DNA from: Archaeoglobaceae archaeon
GTDB taxonomy: Archaea > Halobacteriota > Archaeoglobi > Archaeoglobales > Archaeoglobaceae
Direction of reading: 5' to 3'
NCBI GenBank assembly: GCA_027028145.1
Contig: JALVJV010000021.1
Location: 124,001-188,000, forward strand
Length of the DNA: 64,000 bases
The first letter of the stretch is position 1; each line of letters starts with the position of its first letter. The position numbers and the translations under genes are program-made. Of the stretch, positions 44,395 through 55,129 are shown one piece after another. Below the pieces are notes generated by a model that searched no databases, had not been told where the DNA came from, and worked only from the letters and a program-made list of their open reading frames with translations.

Positions 44395-45161
44395 CCATTG
44401 AGATTGAGATAAAGGACATCACGGTAAGATTCGGCTACGAAGAGATCCTCTCAAACCTAACCCTCAAACTTAAAGGACCCTCTCTGGTTCAGATAATAGG
44501 TCCGAACGGAGCCGGAAAGACGACGCTTTTTAAAGCCATATTAGGATTAATAAAACCCGTAAGCGGAAGGATAACCGTAAACGGCATAGATACTACCGCA
44601 AAGCCTGATAAGGTCGGAAATCTCGTCGGTTACGTTCCTCAACTCATGCCTATCGACAGCCACATACCTATCACCGCTTGGGAGATCGTTTTGAACTCTC
44701 TTCTTCTGCACAGAAGGAGGTTTCCGAGAATACTCGCAAAGAAGGATGAGATCGAAAAGGTGAAGAGCACCCTTAACCTCGTAGATCTACCGCAAGATAG
44801 GTGGCACAAGCCGTTTTTTGAGTTGAGCGGTGGAGAAAGGCAGAGGGTTTTACTGGCAAGGGCTTTGGTTTACGATCCTCAGATACTTCTCTTAGACGAG
44901 CCGCTTTCTGCCGTAGACCCTTTGGGCAAGGTAGAGCTGGCTGAAATTATCGGAGAGTTGGCTAAAAGCAAACTGATACTGGTTACGAGTCACGATCCGA
45001 TACTGCTTCTGCCTTATACAGACCAAATAATTCTACTGAATCGGAGCTACTACATTATCGGGAAGCCCGAGGAAATACTCACGGTTGACGTGCTCAAAAA
45101 CGTCTACGGAGAATCTGCGATACTCCTTGAGGAGCACGTTCATATAAGCGACGAACATTAA
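44382..45161 (+). CDS. Metal ABC transporter ATP-binding protein (ZnuC-like)
   Basis: 259 residues. Walker A GPNGAGKTTLFKA near residue 41, signature LSGGERQRVLLARAL, Walker B ILLLDEPLSAVD and TSHDPILLLPY. It drives metal uptake with the permease and binding protein encoded on the other strand. The ATG lies at the divergent promoter, so the mRNA has a very short leader. Confidence 0.88.
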   Translation: MSVHTIEIEIKDITVRFGYEEILSNLTLKLKGPSLVQIIGPNGAGKTTLFKAILGLIKPVSGRITVNGIDTTAKPDKVGNLVGYVPQLMPIDSHIPITAWEIVLNSLLLHRRRFPRILAKKDEIEKVKSTLNLVDLPQDRWHKPFFELSGGERQRVLLARALVYDPQILLLDEPLSAVDPLGKVELAEIIGELAKSKLILVTSHDPILLLPYTDQIILLNRSYYIIGKPEEILTVDVLKNVYGESAILLEEHVHISDEH

Positions 45162-45166
45162 AAAAT

Positions 45167-46153
45167 TTAAAGGATTATCTCAATTCCCAACTTCTCCGCG
45201 AGCTCCTTATACCTATTCCTTATCGTAACCTCCGTAACGCCGGCAACCTCCGCAACTTCCCTCTGCGTCCTTCTTTCTCCGCACAGAATCGATGCAATGT
45301 ATATAGCCGCGGCGGCAACGCCAGTCGGACCTCTTCCGCTCGTGAGCTCTCTCTCCTCAGCCTTCTTTATTATTTCAATGGCCTTCTTCTGAACCTCACC
45401 GCTTAAGCCCAACGCCGCGCAGAACCTCGGCACGTAATCTGCTGGACTTGTCGGCATCAGCTTCAAGCCAAGCTCTCTAGCTATGAACCTGTAGGTTCTA
45501 CCTATCTCCTTCCTATCGACCCTCGAATACTGAGCGATCTCATCCAAAGTTCTCGGCACACCAGCCTGTCTGCATGCGGCATACAAAGCGGCGGCAACTA
45601 CACCTTCGATGCTCCTACCCCTAATCAGATTCTTCTCAATGGCTTTTCTGTAAATCACGGCGGCGGTCTCTCTGACCGACTTCGGCAATCCCAAAGCGGA
45701 AGCCATCCTGTCCAATTCGCTTAAAGCGAACGCGAGGTTTCTCTCGGTAGCGTTGCTAATTCTAATCCTTCTCTGCCACTTCCTAAGTCTGAACAGCTGA
45801 GCCCTATTCCTGATCGAAATGGATTTCCCGTAAAAGTCCTTGTTGCTCCAATCGATTATCGTGGATAAACCTTTGTCGTGGATCGTGTATGTTACGGGAG
45901 CTCCGACTCTGCTCCTCTTTTCCTTCTGCTCGCTGTCGAAAGCCCTCCATTCCGGCCCGGCGTCGATGTATCTGTCTTCGATCACGTAACCGCAGTCTTG
46001 ACAAACGAGCTCACCGCGTTTGTAGTCCCTAATGATACGGGGCGAACCACACTCGGGGCAAACCTCAACGGTTTCTTCTCTTTCTATTTCTTTCTTTTCT
46101 ACCTCCTTTTCTTTTTCCTTTTCTACCTCCTTTACCTTCTCCACTTCCGGCAT
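45167..46153 (-). CDS. tfb: Transcription initiation factor IIB (TFB)
   Basis: About 328 residues from the ATG at 46153, preceded by GGGGGTGATG; frames upstream are in Gar1. Zinc ribbon CPECGSPRI and [11 protein letters not shown] near residues 30-55, B-reader/B-linker region, then two cyclin-like repeats (one around [15 protein letters not shown], one around [15 protein letters not shown]). The N-terminus carries a low-complexity lysine/glutamate repeat ([17 protein letters not shown]) before the ribbon. It recruits RNA polymerase to TATA-bound TBP. It overlaps Gar1 by 89 bases. Confidence 0.93.
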   Translation of the reverse strand: MPEVEKVKEVEKEKEKEVEKKEIEREETVEVCPECGSPRIIRDYKRGELVCQDCGYVIEDRYIDAGPEWRAFDSEQKEKRSRVGAPVTYTIHDKGLSTIIDWSNKDFYGKSISIRNRAQLFRLRKWQRRIRISNATERNLAFALSELDRMASALGLPKSVRETAAVIYRKAIEKNLIRGRSIEGVVAAALYAACRQAGVPRTLDEIAQYSRVDRKEIGRTYRFIARELGLKLMPTSPADYVPRFCAALGLSGEVQKKAIEIIKKAEERELTSGRGPTGVAAAAIYIASILCGERRTQREVAEVAGVTEVTIRNRYKELAEKLGIEIIL

Positions 46154-46397
46154 GAGCATCACCCCCCAAAACGAACAGATCATCCAAAATTACCCGCTTC
46201 AGCACATCCTTCTTTGGCTTGATCAGAATGAACGGTGATTTGGTGGGACCGATTATATCGTAGACAAAACCGATCTTCTCCATCTTCCTCGTGTATACTT
46301 CCGAGCCCACTTTAGGCAAGTTCTTCGGATCGGCTACAGCCACAACAAATCCGGATTTCGACACGTGACTTACCCTGCCGATCTTCCGCAGTTTCAT
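46065..46397 (-). CDS. gar1: Gar1, H/ACA ribonucleoprotein subunit
   Basis: 110 residues. Core: [48 protein letters not shown]. The last 40 residues are strongly basic and glycine-rich ([22 protein letters not shown]), a tail resembling the eukaryotic GAR domain. This tail is encoded in the region that overlaps the TFB start. Gar1 joins the H/ACA particle that pseudouridylates RNA. AGGAGG precedes the ATG. Confidence 0.9.
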   Translation of the reverse strand: MKLRKIGRVSHVSKSGFVVAVADPKNLPKVGSEVYTRKMEKIGFVYDIIGPTKSPFILIKPKKDVLKRVILDDLFVLGGDAHAGSGEGKGGRKGKRKGGRKERNRKRRNR

Positions 46398-46553
46398 AGT
46401 GCCTCCTATTTAAGTTTTGCGAAAGGCAATTTAACTGTTTGGCAAAGGACATATTTAAATCTTGCGGTCAAGCCGGTTGTTCACGGGGTAGCACAGTAAA
46501 ATGTCGATCTGAGTAACGCACACCTTAAAAATGTAGTTTAAAATGGTCGCGTT

Positions 46554-47213
46554 CTATCTCAAACCTACGAGCTCCTCCAAAGCCTTCTTCGGATCTTTGG
46601 CTTTGACTATTCCACTCGCGAGCAGAACGCCTTCTGCACCTAAATCCAACGCCGCAACGTAATCTTCGTGATTAGTTATTCCGGCTCCGCATAGCACTTT
46701 AACGTTGGGATTCACATCCTTAGCGGCTTTAACTGCTCCTTCAACGACTTCAGGCTCGGCTTTGCTGACCGGTATGCCCGTTCCGATCAACTCCGGTGGT
46801 TCAACGGCTACATAATCCGGATCTAAAGCCGCCGCCGCTTTAGTAGTTGCGACGTTGTTCGTGCAAACGACGGAAACCAATCCAAGCTTTTTGAATTTGC
46901 TCACGAGGAATTCGATGTCCGCAAGTCTGAGCCTCCTTTCGCTGTGATTTATCAAACTTCCCTTGGCTCCGACCTCTTTTATCATCTCAGCAGTAATTCT
47001 TCCGGTGTGACTTCCGAAATCCACAGCATCCACATGCTGTGCATATACATCGATGTTAAGCTTTGCGAATTCCGCCAAATCCAAAAAGGTCGGTGCGATT
47101 GCTATGTAATCGTCAACCTTGCTTGCAACTTCTTCAGCCGCTTTTGCGATTTCGTAACCCCTCTTTCCGAAGCCTTCGGCGTAGGCTTTAAAGTTGATAA
47201 TAATCACACCCAT
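46554..47213 (-). CDS. tpiA: Triosephosphate isomerase, archaeal short type
   Basis: 219 residues, typical of archaeal enzymes. N-terminal INFKAYAEG, NHSERRLRLADIEF, AVEPPELIGTGIPVSK and AGITNHEDY for the catalytic/phosphate loops. It interconverts triose phosphates. It is separated from gar1 by 156 bases with a TATA-like CATATTTAAATC on the plus strand and no gene. Confidence 0.93.
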   Translation of the reverse strand: MGVIIINFKAYAEGFGKRGYEIAKAAEEVASKVDDYIAIAPTFLDLAEFAKLNIDVYAQHVDAVDFGSHTGRITAEMIKEVGAKGSLINHSERRLRLADIEFLVSKFKKLGLVSVVCTNNVATTKAAAALDPDYVAVEPPELIGTGIPVSKAEPEVVEGAVKAAKDVNPNVKVLCGAGITNHEDYVAALDLGAEGVLLASGIVKAKDPKKALEELVGLR

Positions 47214-47262
47214 AATCGAAGCTCGGTAAACAAAATATAAATCGTTATTGCTAAAAAGGGGT

Positions 47263-48153
47263 ATGGACGCAATCGGCTTCGGAGCTTTGAACGTCGATAA
47301 AATATATCTGGTTAATAAAATTCCAAAGGCAGAGGAGGAGGCTTACGTTAAAGATGTTCAGATCTTCGCCGGAGGTTCGGCTTCAAATACGATCGTCGGC
47401 TTATCGAGGCTCGGAATGAAGACCGGATACATAGGAAAGGTGGGAAACGATGCCGACGGAGATTTCCTGCTGAGAGATTTGAGAAGCGAAGGTGTGGACA
47501 CGTATCAGGTTATCAAAGCTGACGGCAGAAGCGGAAACGCACTGATCTTCGTGGACGAATACGGAAACAGAGCGATATTGGTCGATCCGGGCGTTAACGA
47601 TACCATAAGATTCGACGAGATAGATTTGGATTACGTTTCCAAATTTAGATTGCTCCACCTAACCTCCTTCATATGCAAACTTGGAGAAGATTCTTTCAAA
47701 TCGCAGAAGAAGCTTGTTAAAGTGTTCGACGGAATCGTAAGCTTCGATCCCGGAGCCGTTTACGCCGAGAGGGGTTTGGACGATTTGAAGGAAATAATCG
47801 AGGAAACTACGATATTCATGCCGAACGCTATTGAGATGGAGATACTCACCGGGCTTAGCTATAAGGAGGGGGCAAACGAAATTCTGAACATGGGTGTTGA
47901 GGTTGTGGTTGTTAAGCTTGGCAAGAGGGGATGTTACATAACAGACGGCAAGAAGGAGCTCGAGATACCAGCTTTAAACGTTGACGTAGTCGATACAACC
48001 GGAGCGGGAGATGCATTCAACGCCGGATTTTTATACGGCTATCTCAAGGGAAAGGATTTGGAGGAATGCGGAAAATTGGGAAATTACGTAGCTTCGCTCT
48101 GCATACAAAAGGTCGGAGCGAGGGAGGGTTTGCCGAGACACAAAATTAGCTAA
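47263..48153 (+). CDS. PfkB-family carbohydrate or nucleoside kinase
   Basis: About 296 residues from ATG 47263 (a TTG at 47248 is upstream in frame). TATA AATATAAAT lies about 25 bases before, so leaderless. PfkB motifs: FAGGSASNTIVGLSRLG near residue 37 and DTTGAGDAFNAGF near residue 250. Substrate unresolved: ribokinase, adenosine or sugar kinases all fit. Its end overlaps the convergent zinc-ribbon gene by 8 bases. Confidence 0.85.
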   Translation: MDAIGFGALNVDKIYLVNKIPKAEEEAYVKDVQIFAGGSASNTIVGLSRLGMKTGYIGKVGNDADGDFLLRDLRSEGVDTYQVIKADGRSGNALIFVDEYGNRAILVDPGVNDTIRFDEIDLDYVSKFRLLHLTSFICKLGEDSFKSQKKLVKVFDGIVSFDPGAVYAERGLDDLKEIIEETTIFMPNAIEMEILTGLSYKEGANEILNMGVEVVVVKLGKRGCYITDGKKELEIPALNVDVVDTTGAGDAFNAGFLYGYLKGKDLEECGKLGNYVASLCIQKVGAREGLPRHKIS

Positions 48154-48352
48154 GCTCCTCCGGTGAGGGAAAATCGTATATCTCCGTATCTATATCTCCG
48201 AGTCTTATAATCCTGCCAACCCTTCCGCAATCCTGACACTTAACCTCTATAATCTCCCTGTTCTTCTTATCGCTTTTAATCCTCCTCAGAACTATTCCTT
48301 TGTGCTTCTTTCCGTCATCGCAAACCGGACATTCAAATTCTATCTCTTCCAT
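48146..48352 (-). CDS. Small zinc-ribbon protein
   Basis: 68 residues from ATG 48352; a longer frame upstream overlaps recJ and is not coding. Two CxxC pairs (FECPVCDDG and VKCQDCGRVG) define a zinc ribbon with a charged C-terminal end (IDTEIYDFPSPEEL). It is similar to archaeal small Zn-ribbon proteins of transcription-elongation (Elf1-like) type, but that is tentative. Confidence 0.75.
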   Translation of the reverse strand: MEEIEFECPVCDDGKKHKGIVLRRIKSDKKNREIIEVKCQDCGRVGRIIRLGDIDTEIYDFPSPEELS

Positions 48353-48425
48353 AGTTGTTACAACTCGATCTCCGTTTAAATTTCTTTCCAATATGCTTTT
48401 TAGTATGTTGTCGTAGATTATCTCA

Positions 48426-49808
48426 ATGCTCGAAATCATCAAAAGGGCGAGGGAGATCGCGGAAATTATAAGAAGGCAGGATGATGTGTTAATCGTAACG
48501 CACATCGATGCGGACGGAATTACATCCGGAGCCATAGCATTCGAATCCTTAAACCGGGCTGGTATCGACTGCGATATAGTTTTCGTTAAGAGCCTCGACG
48601 AGAGATTTATTGAGGAACTTTCAAACGCGAATAGATTCGTCTGGTTTACGGATTTAGGTAGCGGTTCGCTCGATTTAATTCTGAAGCACGACGTAGATTG
48701 CGTTATTACCGATCACCACAGCCCGGCGAACTGCTACTATAGATTTCAGCTCAATCCCCACGATTTCGGTTACGACGGAACTTACGAGCTTAGCGGAGCT
48801 ACTACGACTTATTTGGTTGCGAAATACTTGGGATTCAACTACGATCTCGTTTCCATTGCGATAGTCGGAGCAGTCGGAGATCTGCAGGATTCCAAAGAAG
48901 GGAGGCTTCTCGGCTTAAACCGGAAGATTTTGGAGGAGGCGGTGGAAGGAAAATTCATCAAAGTAGTTAGGGATTTGAGATTCTTCGGAAAGCAAACCCG
49001 TCCGATATACAAGATGCTCGAATACACATTCGATCCATACTTGCCCGGAATAAGCGGGAACGAGAAGGGGGCGATAGAGTTCTTCGAAAGCTTAGGAATA
49101 CCGCTGAAAGAAGGAGATCTTTGGCGGAGATGGATAGATCTAACGCCTGAAGAGAAGAGGATCGTAATTTCCGAGCTCGTCAAGATATGCATCGAAGCCG
49201 GATTGCCGGTCAAACTGATAAAGAGGCTCGTAGGCGAAACATACATACTTCTTCATGAAGAAGAGGGAACGGAGCTCAGGGACGCAACGGAATACTCGAC
49301 TCTACTAAACGCAACAGCAAGATACGGCTACTGCGATATCGGATTGAAGGTTTGCTTGGGAGACAGGGATGAAGCGTTTAAAAAGGCGAGAAATCTGCTT
49401 AGAAATCACAGAAGGAATCTTTCGAACGGACTGAGGCTTGTAGATGAGATAGGGATAGTAGAATTGGAGAACATCCAGTTCTTCCATGCTGGGAACGAGA
49501 TACTCGATACGATAGTCGGAATAGTTGCGGGTATGTGCTTTTCGAAGGCTAACCTTAACAAACCCATAGTGGCTTTCGCCTACAGCGAAGACGGGGTTAA
49601 GGTTTCCGCGAGAGCGACGCAGAGGCTCGTCGAAAGGGGAGTCCATCTTGCCAATGCGATAAGGATCGCCGCGGAGAAGGTTGGAGGACAGGGAGGTGGT
49701 CACAGCATAGCGGCCGGAGCTACGATTCCGAGGGGGACTGAAGAAGAATTCTTAAGGGAGTTGGATAGAATCATCGGGGAGCAGATGAGTAAGATAGCAA
49801 AACATTAA
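48426..49808 (+). CDS. DHH-family phosphoesterase, archaeal RecJ/GAN-like
   Basis: 460 residues. DHH motifs IVTHIDADGITSGAI near residue 26 and ITDHHSPA, then a late DHHA1 motif GGQGGGHSIAAGATIP. This matches the archaeal RecJ-like nucleases that act in DNA replication/repair or single-strand degradation. Alternative Cdc45-like role (archaeal GAN) is possible. An HTH gene follows directly. Confidence 0.85.
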   Translation: MLEIIKRAREIAEIIRRQDDVLIVTHIDADGITSGAIAFESLNRAGIDCDIVFVKSLDERFIEELSNANRFVWFTDLGSGSLDLILKHDVDCVITDHHSPANCYYRFQLNPHDFGYDGTYELSGATTTYLVAKYLGFNYDLVSIAIVGAVGDLQDSKEGRLLGLNRKILEEAVEGKFIKVVRDLRFFGKQTRPIYKMLEYTFDPYLPGISGNEKGAIEFFESLGIPLKEGDLWRRWIDLTPEEKRIVISELVKICIEAGLPVKLIKRLVGETYILLHEEEGTELRDATEYSTLLNATARYGYCDIGLKVCLGDRDEAFKKARNLLRNHRRNLSNGLRLVDEIGIVELENIQFFHAGNEILDTIVGIVAGMCFSKANLNKPIVAFAYSEDGVKVSARATQRLVERGVHLANAIRIAAEKVGGQGGGHSIAAGATIPRGTEEEFLRELDRIIGEQMSKIAKH

Positions 49809-49832
49809 ATGCTGTTCTGCGAATCATCTATT

Positions 49833-50087
49833 ATGCCCGAAAAGGTTAGGGATAGGGAGCATCACGAGAGGCTTTTCAAAGCTTCCATGAATCCGATCAG
49901 GAGGAAGATAATCGCATGCATAGGAATTCACGGAAAGACAAGTGAGGAGATAAAAGAGGAACTCGGATTGTCCGATTTTCAGCTTAAGTTCAATCTTGAT
50001 TGGCTGATAGCCAACGGATTCGTAGTTGAGAAGGAGGGAAAGCTCAGGCTTACCGAAGACGGAATTGAATTGCTCGAAGCGGGCTGA
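49833..50087 (+). CDS. Winged-helix DNA-binding protein
   Basis: About 84 residues from the ATG at 49833 (frame opens at 49809). Pattern: ASMNPIRRKIIACIGIHGKTSEEIKEELGL, then FNLDWLIANGFVVEKEGKLRLTEDG, an ArsR/MarR-like winged helix. A TATA-like CATTAAAT about 25 bases before suggests a leaderless mRNA. It lies directly before a decayed gene. Confidence 0.75.
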   Translation: MPEKVRDREHHERLFKASMNPIRRKIIACIGIHGKTSEEIKEELGLSDFQLKFNLDWLIANGFVVEKEGKLRLTEDGIELLEAG

Positions 50088-50340
50088 TGTTGAGGTAGTT
50101 TTAACGAAGCACGCTTTTGAAAGACTTTTCGAGAGGTTCTCGAAGAGGTTACGTCAGGGCTGTAACCAACTTAGTCGAGGGCATGATTAGGGACGGATTA
50201 ATTCTGAAGGGAAGGATTTGAAGATATCCACATCCAACTACACATTCCGTTACGTTTTCGACAACGGTAAGCTCGTGATAAAGACGATTATGAGAACTAA
50301 GGAGATGAACGAAAGAGATACAGATTTGCGAAGAGGATAG
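50065..50340 (+). pseudogene. Decayed small toxin-like or DUF4258-like gene
   Basis: Three frames in series read as one small protein: VEVVLTKHAFERLFERFSKR, then GYVRAVTNLVEGMIRDGLIL, then TFRYVFDNGKLVIKTIMRTK. The HAxxRxxER head and the strand-like YVFDNGKLVI resemble DUF4258/RelE-like proteins. Several frameshifts and stops lie between. A possible TTG start at 50065 overlaps the winged-helix gene. Attribution is uncertain. Confidence 0.4.
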
Positions 50341-50469
50341 AGAACAGAAGGCAGATAGAGAAATGATAGCCGAGAAAATGAGAAAGAGACAAGAGCCGAA
50401 GAAGTTCGGAAAGTTCGCTGAGTATATATTCCGATCAAAACGTTTATATCGTCATTATTGCATTAAATA

Positions 50470-50535
50470 TAACGGGTCGCTGGGGGTTAGGCTCCGATTC
50501 CAGATGAGGAGCTGATACGGGCGACCCGCACACCC
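50470..50535 (+). ncRNA. H/ACA-type guide sRNA candidate
   Basis: Lower stem GGGTCGC (50474-50480) pairs with GCGACCC (50521-50527). An internal loop, the pseudouridylation pocket, has TGGGGGTTA (50481-50489) and GATACGG (50514-50520). The upper stem GGCTCC (50490-50495) pairs with GGAGCT (50508-50513). Its loop GATTCCAGATGA resembles an L7Ae kink-loop. ACA follows at 50530-50532, about 16 nt from the pocket. A TATA box TTTATATC is at 50443-50450, about 25-30 bases upstream. Confidence 0.75.
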
Positions 50536-50606
50536 CTTAAAGCTTTCGCCCCCGCCCCTATTATCCTTAGAAAAATCATTATAAAACGTCCAACGATCTT
50601 CAGCCT

Positions 50607-52213
<1,607 letters not shown>

Positions 52214-52217
52214 ATTT

Positions 52218-52700
52218 TCATCGCTTTATAACCTCTTCCTCAAACTTTGACAGATCTATGCTGTGCGTCTCCTTAACGACATTTAGCACTAACATCGTGT
52301 ATGTTCTCTTTACGTGCTCCAAGCTCGCTATTCTCTTTATGAACGCGTTGAGCTCGCTTCTGCTCCTGAACCTCGCAACGGTTATGACATCGAATTCTCC
52401 AGTTACGTCGTAAACAGCTGTCACGTTCGGTTCCTTAGCGAGAAGCTCCTCAACTTCGATCAGATGCCCTCCTTCCGCCGTTATTCCGATTATGGCAGTT
52501 AGATCGAATCCTAACTTCGAATAATCTATTATCGGGATGAACCTCTCAAGGACACCCATCTTTCTCAGCTTGTTTATTCGATTGTAGACCGTTCCCTCAG
52601 CCACTCCAAGCTTTTCTGCTATCTCCCTAAGGCTCTTCCTTGCATCTTCCTGCAGTTCGATAAGAATCTTGATGTCGAGCGAATCCAGTTTCTCTGCCAT
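52218..52700 (-). CDS. Lrp/AsnC-family transcription regulator
   Basis: 160 residues. N-terminal HTH (LDIKILIELQEDARKSLREIAEKLG and VAEGTVYNRINKL) and C-terminal ligand-binding RAM domain (IIGITAEGGHLIEV, VTAVYDVTGEFDVITVARF). Regulates amino acid or central metabolism genes. Targets cannot be seen here. Convergent with ribC, 4 bases apart. Confidence 0.9.
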   Translation of the reverse strand: MAEKLDSLDIKILIELQEDARKSLREIAEKLGVAEGTVYNRINKLRKMGVLERFIPIIDYSKLGFDLTAIIGITAEGGHLIEVEELLAKEPNVTAVYDVTGEFDVITVARFRSRSELNAFIKRIASLEHVKRTYTMLVLNVVKETHSIDLSKFEEEVIKR

Positions 52701-52774
52701 TAAATTTTAATAAAGTTACAAGATTTTTTAAATTTTCCCATCCAATTTTAAAAAATTTGCAGTTATCAATGAAC

Positions 52775-53482
52775 TTAACTCAAATCTCCACAAGAGCAGA
52801 AAACCTCATTAACCATCGAAAGAACGTCGTCGAATCCCTTCCCTTTTAGTGCTGATATGTTGATCATCCTATACCTTGCAGTTGTGAACTCCAAGAAATC
52901 CACGAGCTTCTCAAGCAACTCTGCTAAAACCCCTTCTTCTTTTCTCAGCACATCCCTTACGCTTGATGGCGTGAACGGAACTTCAACCACATCAGATTTG
53001 TTGAAAACTGTAATTGTCGGAATTCCGATTCTTAAAGATATCACCGCGTTCTGGGCTAAGATCGATATGAAGTTCTCCGGAGTCGATGCGACTTCGGAAT
53101 CGACTATGAATAAGCCTACCGTCCAATCCGATTCGGCGATCCTCTTCGCGATTTCCGTTCCGGACTTAAGATACAGAAAGAGCTCCATCTGACCGGGTGT
53201 GTCGTATAGAACGTAATCGCCCCTTAAGATCAACTTATCAACGTTATTCAATGCCAGATCCATCGATTTTATCAGAGCCCCGTTTATCCCCAAATTGAAT
53301 TTCTTCATTATATCTTCAGTCTTTACGAACTCCCTAACATCAGCGTCGGCTTCGTAAATCGGATCCGAAGCAGGATCTAAATTTACCGCCTTGACATCGT
53401 AATCATCTTTAAGAAAACTTAAGAACGACTTTACGAACGTGCTCTTACCGCTTCCAGCCGGTCCAATAACGATCAGATTCAT
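52775..53482 (-). CDS. GPN-loop-type GTPase
   Basis: About 235 residues from ATG 53482 (frame opens at 53521). P-loop MNLIVIGPAGSGKSTF, AVNLDPASDPIYEADADVREF, and the loop LGINGALIKSMD where GPN is expected; here GIN, so the proline is replaced. DTPGQMELFLYL and FNKSDVV supply other G motifs. In characterised family members the GPN loop reaches the partner active site. Function in archaea unknown. Adjacent to serA. Confidence 0.8.
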   Translation of the reverse strand: MNLIVIGPAGSGKSTFVKSFLSFLKDDYDVKAVNLDPASDPIYEADADVREFVKTEDIMKKFNLGINGALIKSMDLALNNVDKLILRGDYVLYDTPGQMELFLYLKSGTEIAKRIAESDWTVGLFIVDSEVASTPENFISILAQNAVISLRIGIPTITVFNKSDVVEVPFTPSSVRDVLRKEEGVLAELLEKLVDFLEFTTARYRMINISALKGKGFDDVLSMVNEVFCSCGDLS

Positions 53483-53526
53483 AGAATAAATTATTCCGCT
53501 CTGCTTGTAAATCTTTGCCAAAAAAG

Positions 53527-55104
53527 TTAGAGATAGACGTAGGTTGCGTCGATTATTCCGTCCAATTCGACCATCTTCCTAAGAACCTCATCGCTCGGAG
53601 GATCGTCCACGAGCAGAAGCATGAGCTGAATTCCTCCCCTTCCTCCGTATCTTCCGACTATCATTCCCGCTATGTTTATGTTGTGCTGTCCGAACAACGT
53701 TCCTACTCTTCCTATCACCCCCGGCTTGTCTTCGTGCAGAGAAATTATGTAATGCCCTCTCGGCACGAAATCAACCTTGTATTTATCGATCATGAGAATT
53801 CTCGGCTCATCCCCGAAGCACGTTCCGGCCAGATATATCTCTTTGCCATTGCCGACAACAACCTCGATCAGGCTTTCGTAATGCTCGACATCTTCGGTCT
53901 TAGCCTCCTCAATAACTATTCCCCTATCCCTTGCAATAGGCAAAGCGGAAACCAAATTAACGCTCTCTCCGAGTATGTAGCTAAGAATACCCTTCAGCAG
54001 AGCTCTTGTAACCAATTCTGTGTTCTTCTCCGAGATCTTACCTCTGTATGTGATCCTAACGAGTTTGAACTGTCCTTTAAGCCTTGATATGGCTATCTTC
54101 CCCATCTTCTCAGCTAACTCCATGAAAGGAAGCAGATACTGATACTCCTCCGGACCAACTCTCGGAAGGTTTACGGCATTCTTAACCGGCAATCCCTTGG
54201 CGAAGTTTATGAATTCCTCCGCTATTATCATTCCAACGCTCAGCTGAGCTTCCTTGGTTGAAGCACCGATGTGAGGCGTTGTTACGACGTTGTCAAGCTT
54301 CAAAAGCGGGTTGTTCGGATCTGGAGGCTCTTTCTCGTAAACATCCAAAGCCGCTCCGGCAACCTTCCCCTTAACGATGGCTTCGTAGAGAGCTTTCTCG
54401 TTTACTATTCCACCCCTCGCCGCGTTTATTATGTAAACTCCGTCCTTCATCATCTCGAACTCCCTTTCGGAAATTAGATTCTCGGTTTCCTTCGTTTTCG
54501 GAACGTGAATCGTTATGAAGTCAGAATTCCTCAAAAGCTCCTCTAAGCTTACAAGCTTGGCTCCGACGCTCTTCGCTCTTTCCTCGCTAACGTAAGGATC
54601 ATAAGCTAAGATGTTCATCTCCAAAGCCCTAACCCTCTTCGCCACCTCGTAACCGATCCTTCCGAGCCCGATTATTCCGATGGTTTTACCTCTAAGCTCG
54701 ACACCCATGAACTTCTTCCTCTCCCACTTCCCTTCCTTAACGCTCTTGTCGGCTTGCGGGATCTTCCTCGCAACCGCAAAGAGCAAGCCCAATGTGAGTT
54801 CAGCCGCAGAAATTGTGTTTCCACCGGGAGCGTTGACTACTATTATTCCCCTTTCGGTAGCGGTCTTCAGGTCTATGTTATCAACACCTACTCCCGCCCT
54901 TCCGATTATCTTAAGCTTCTTTCCAGCCTCTATAACATCCTTCGTAACCTTAGTCCTGCTTCTGACAATAAGAGCATCATACTCGGGAATGATCTTAACG
55001 AGTTCATCATGGTTTATATCGGTTTTTACATCAACCTCCAAGCCCTCCTTCCTCATCAGATCGATAGCTTCCTCCGAAATTGGATCTGCTACGAGCACTT
55101 TCAT
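53527..55104 (-). CDS. serA: D-3-phosphoglycerate dehydrogenase
   Basis: 525 residues. NAD-binding [26 protein letters not shown] and catalytic [11 protein letters not shown] and [16 protein letters not shown] are clear. The C-terminal region carries an allosteric substrate-binding part and a final ACT domain ([29 protein letters not shown]). It starts serine synthesis. The C-terminal ACT suggests serine feedback. Three bases separate the 3' end from the GPN gene frame. Confidence 0.95.
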   Translation of the reverse strand: MKVLVADPISEEAIDLMRKEGLEVDVKTDINHDELVKIIPEYDALIVRSRTKVTKDVIEAGKKLKIIGRAGVGVDNIDLKTATERGIIVVNAPGGNTISAAELTLGLLFAVARKIPQADKSVKEGKWERKKFMGVELRGKTIGIIGLGRIGYEVAKRVRALEMNILAYDPYVSEERAKSVGAKLVSLEELLRNSDFITIHVPKTKETENLISEREFEMMKDGVYIINAARGGIVNEKALYEAIVKGKVAGAALDVYEKEPPDPNNPLLKLDNVVTTPHIGASTKEAQLSVGMIIAEEFINFAKGLPVKNAVNLPRVGPEEYQYLLPFMELAEKMGKIAISRLKGQFKLVRITYRGKISEKNTELVTRALLKGILSYILGESVNLVSALPIARDRGIVIEEAKTEDVEHYESLIEVVVGNGKEIYLAGTCFGDEPRILMIDKYKVDFVPRGHYIISLHEDKPGVIGRVGTLFGQHNINIAGMIVGRYGGRGGIQLMLLLVDDPPSDEVLRKMVELDGIIDATYVYL

Positions 55105-55129
55105 TAAATTGGTAGCCGAAAAGGTCTGA

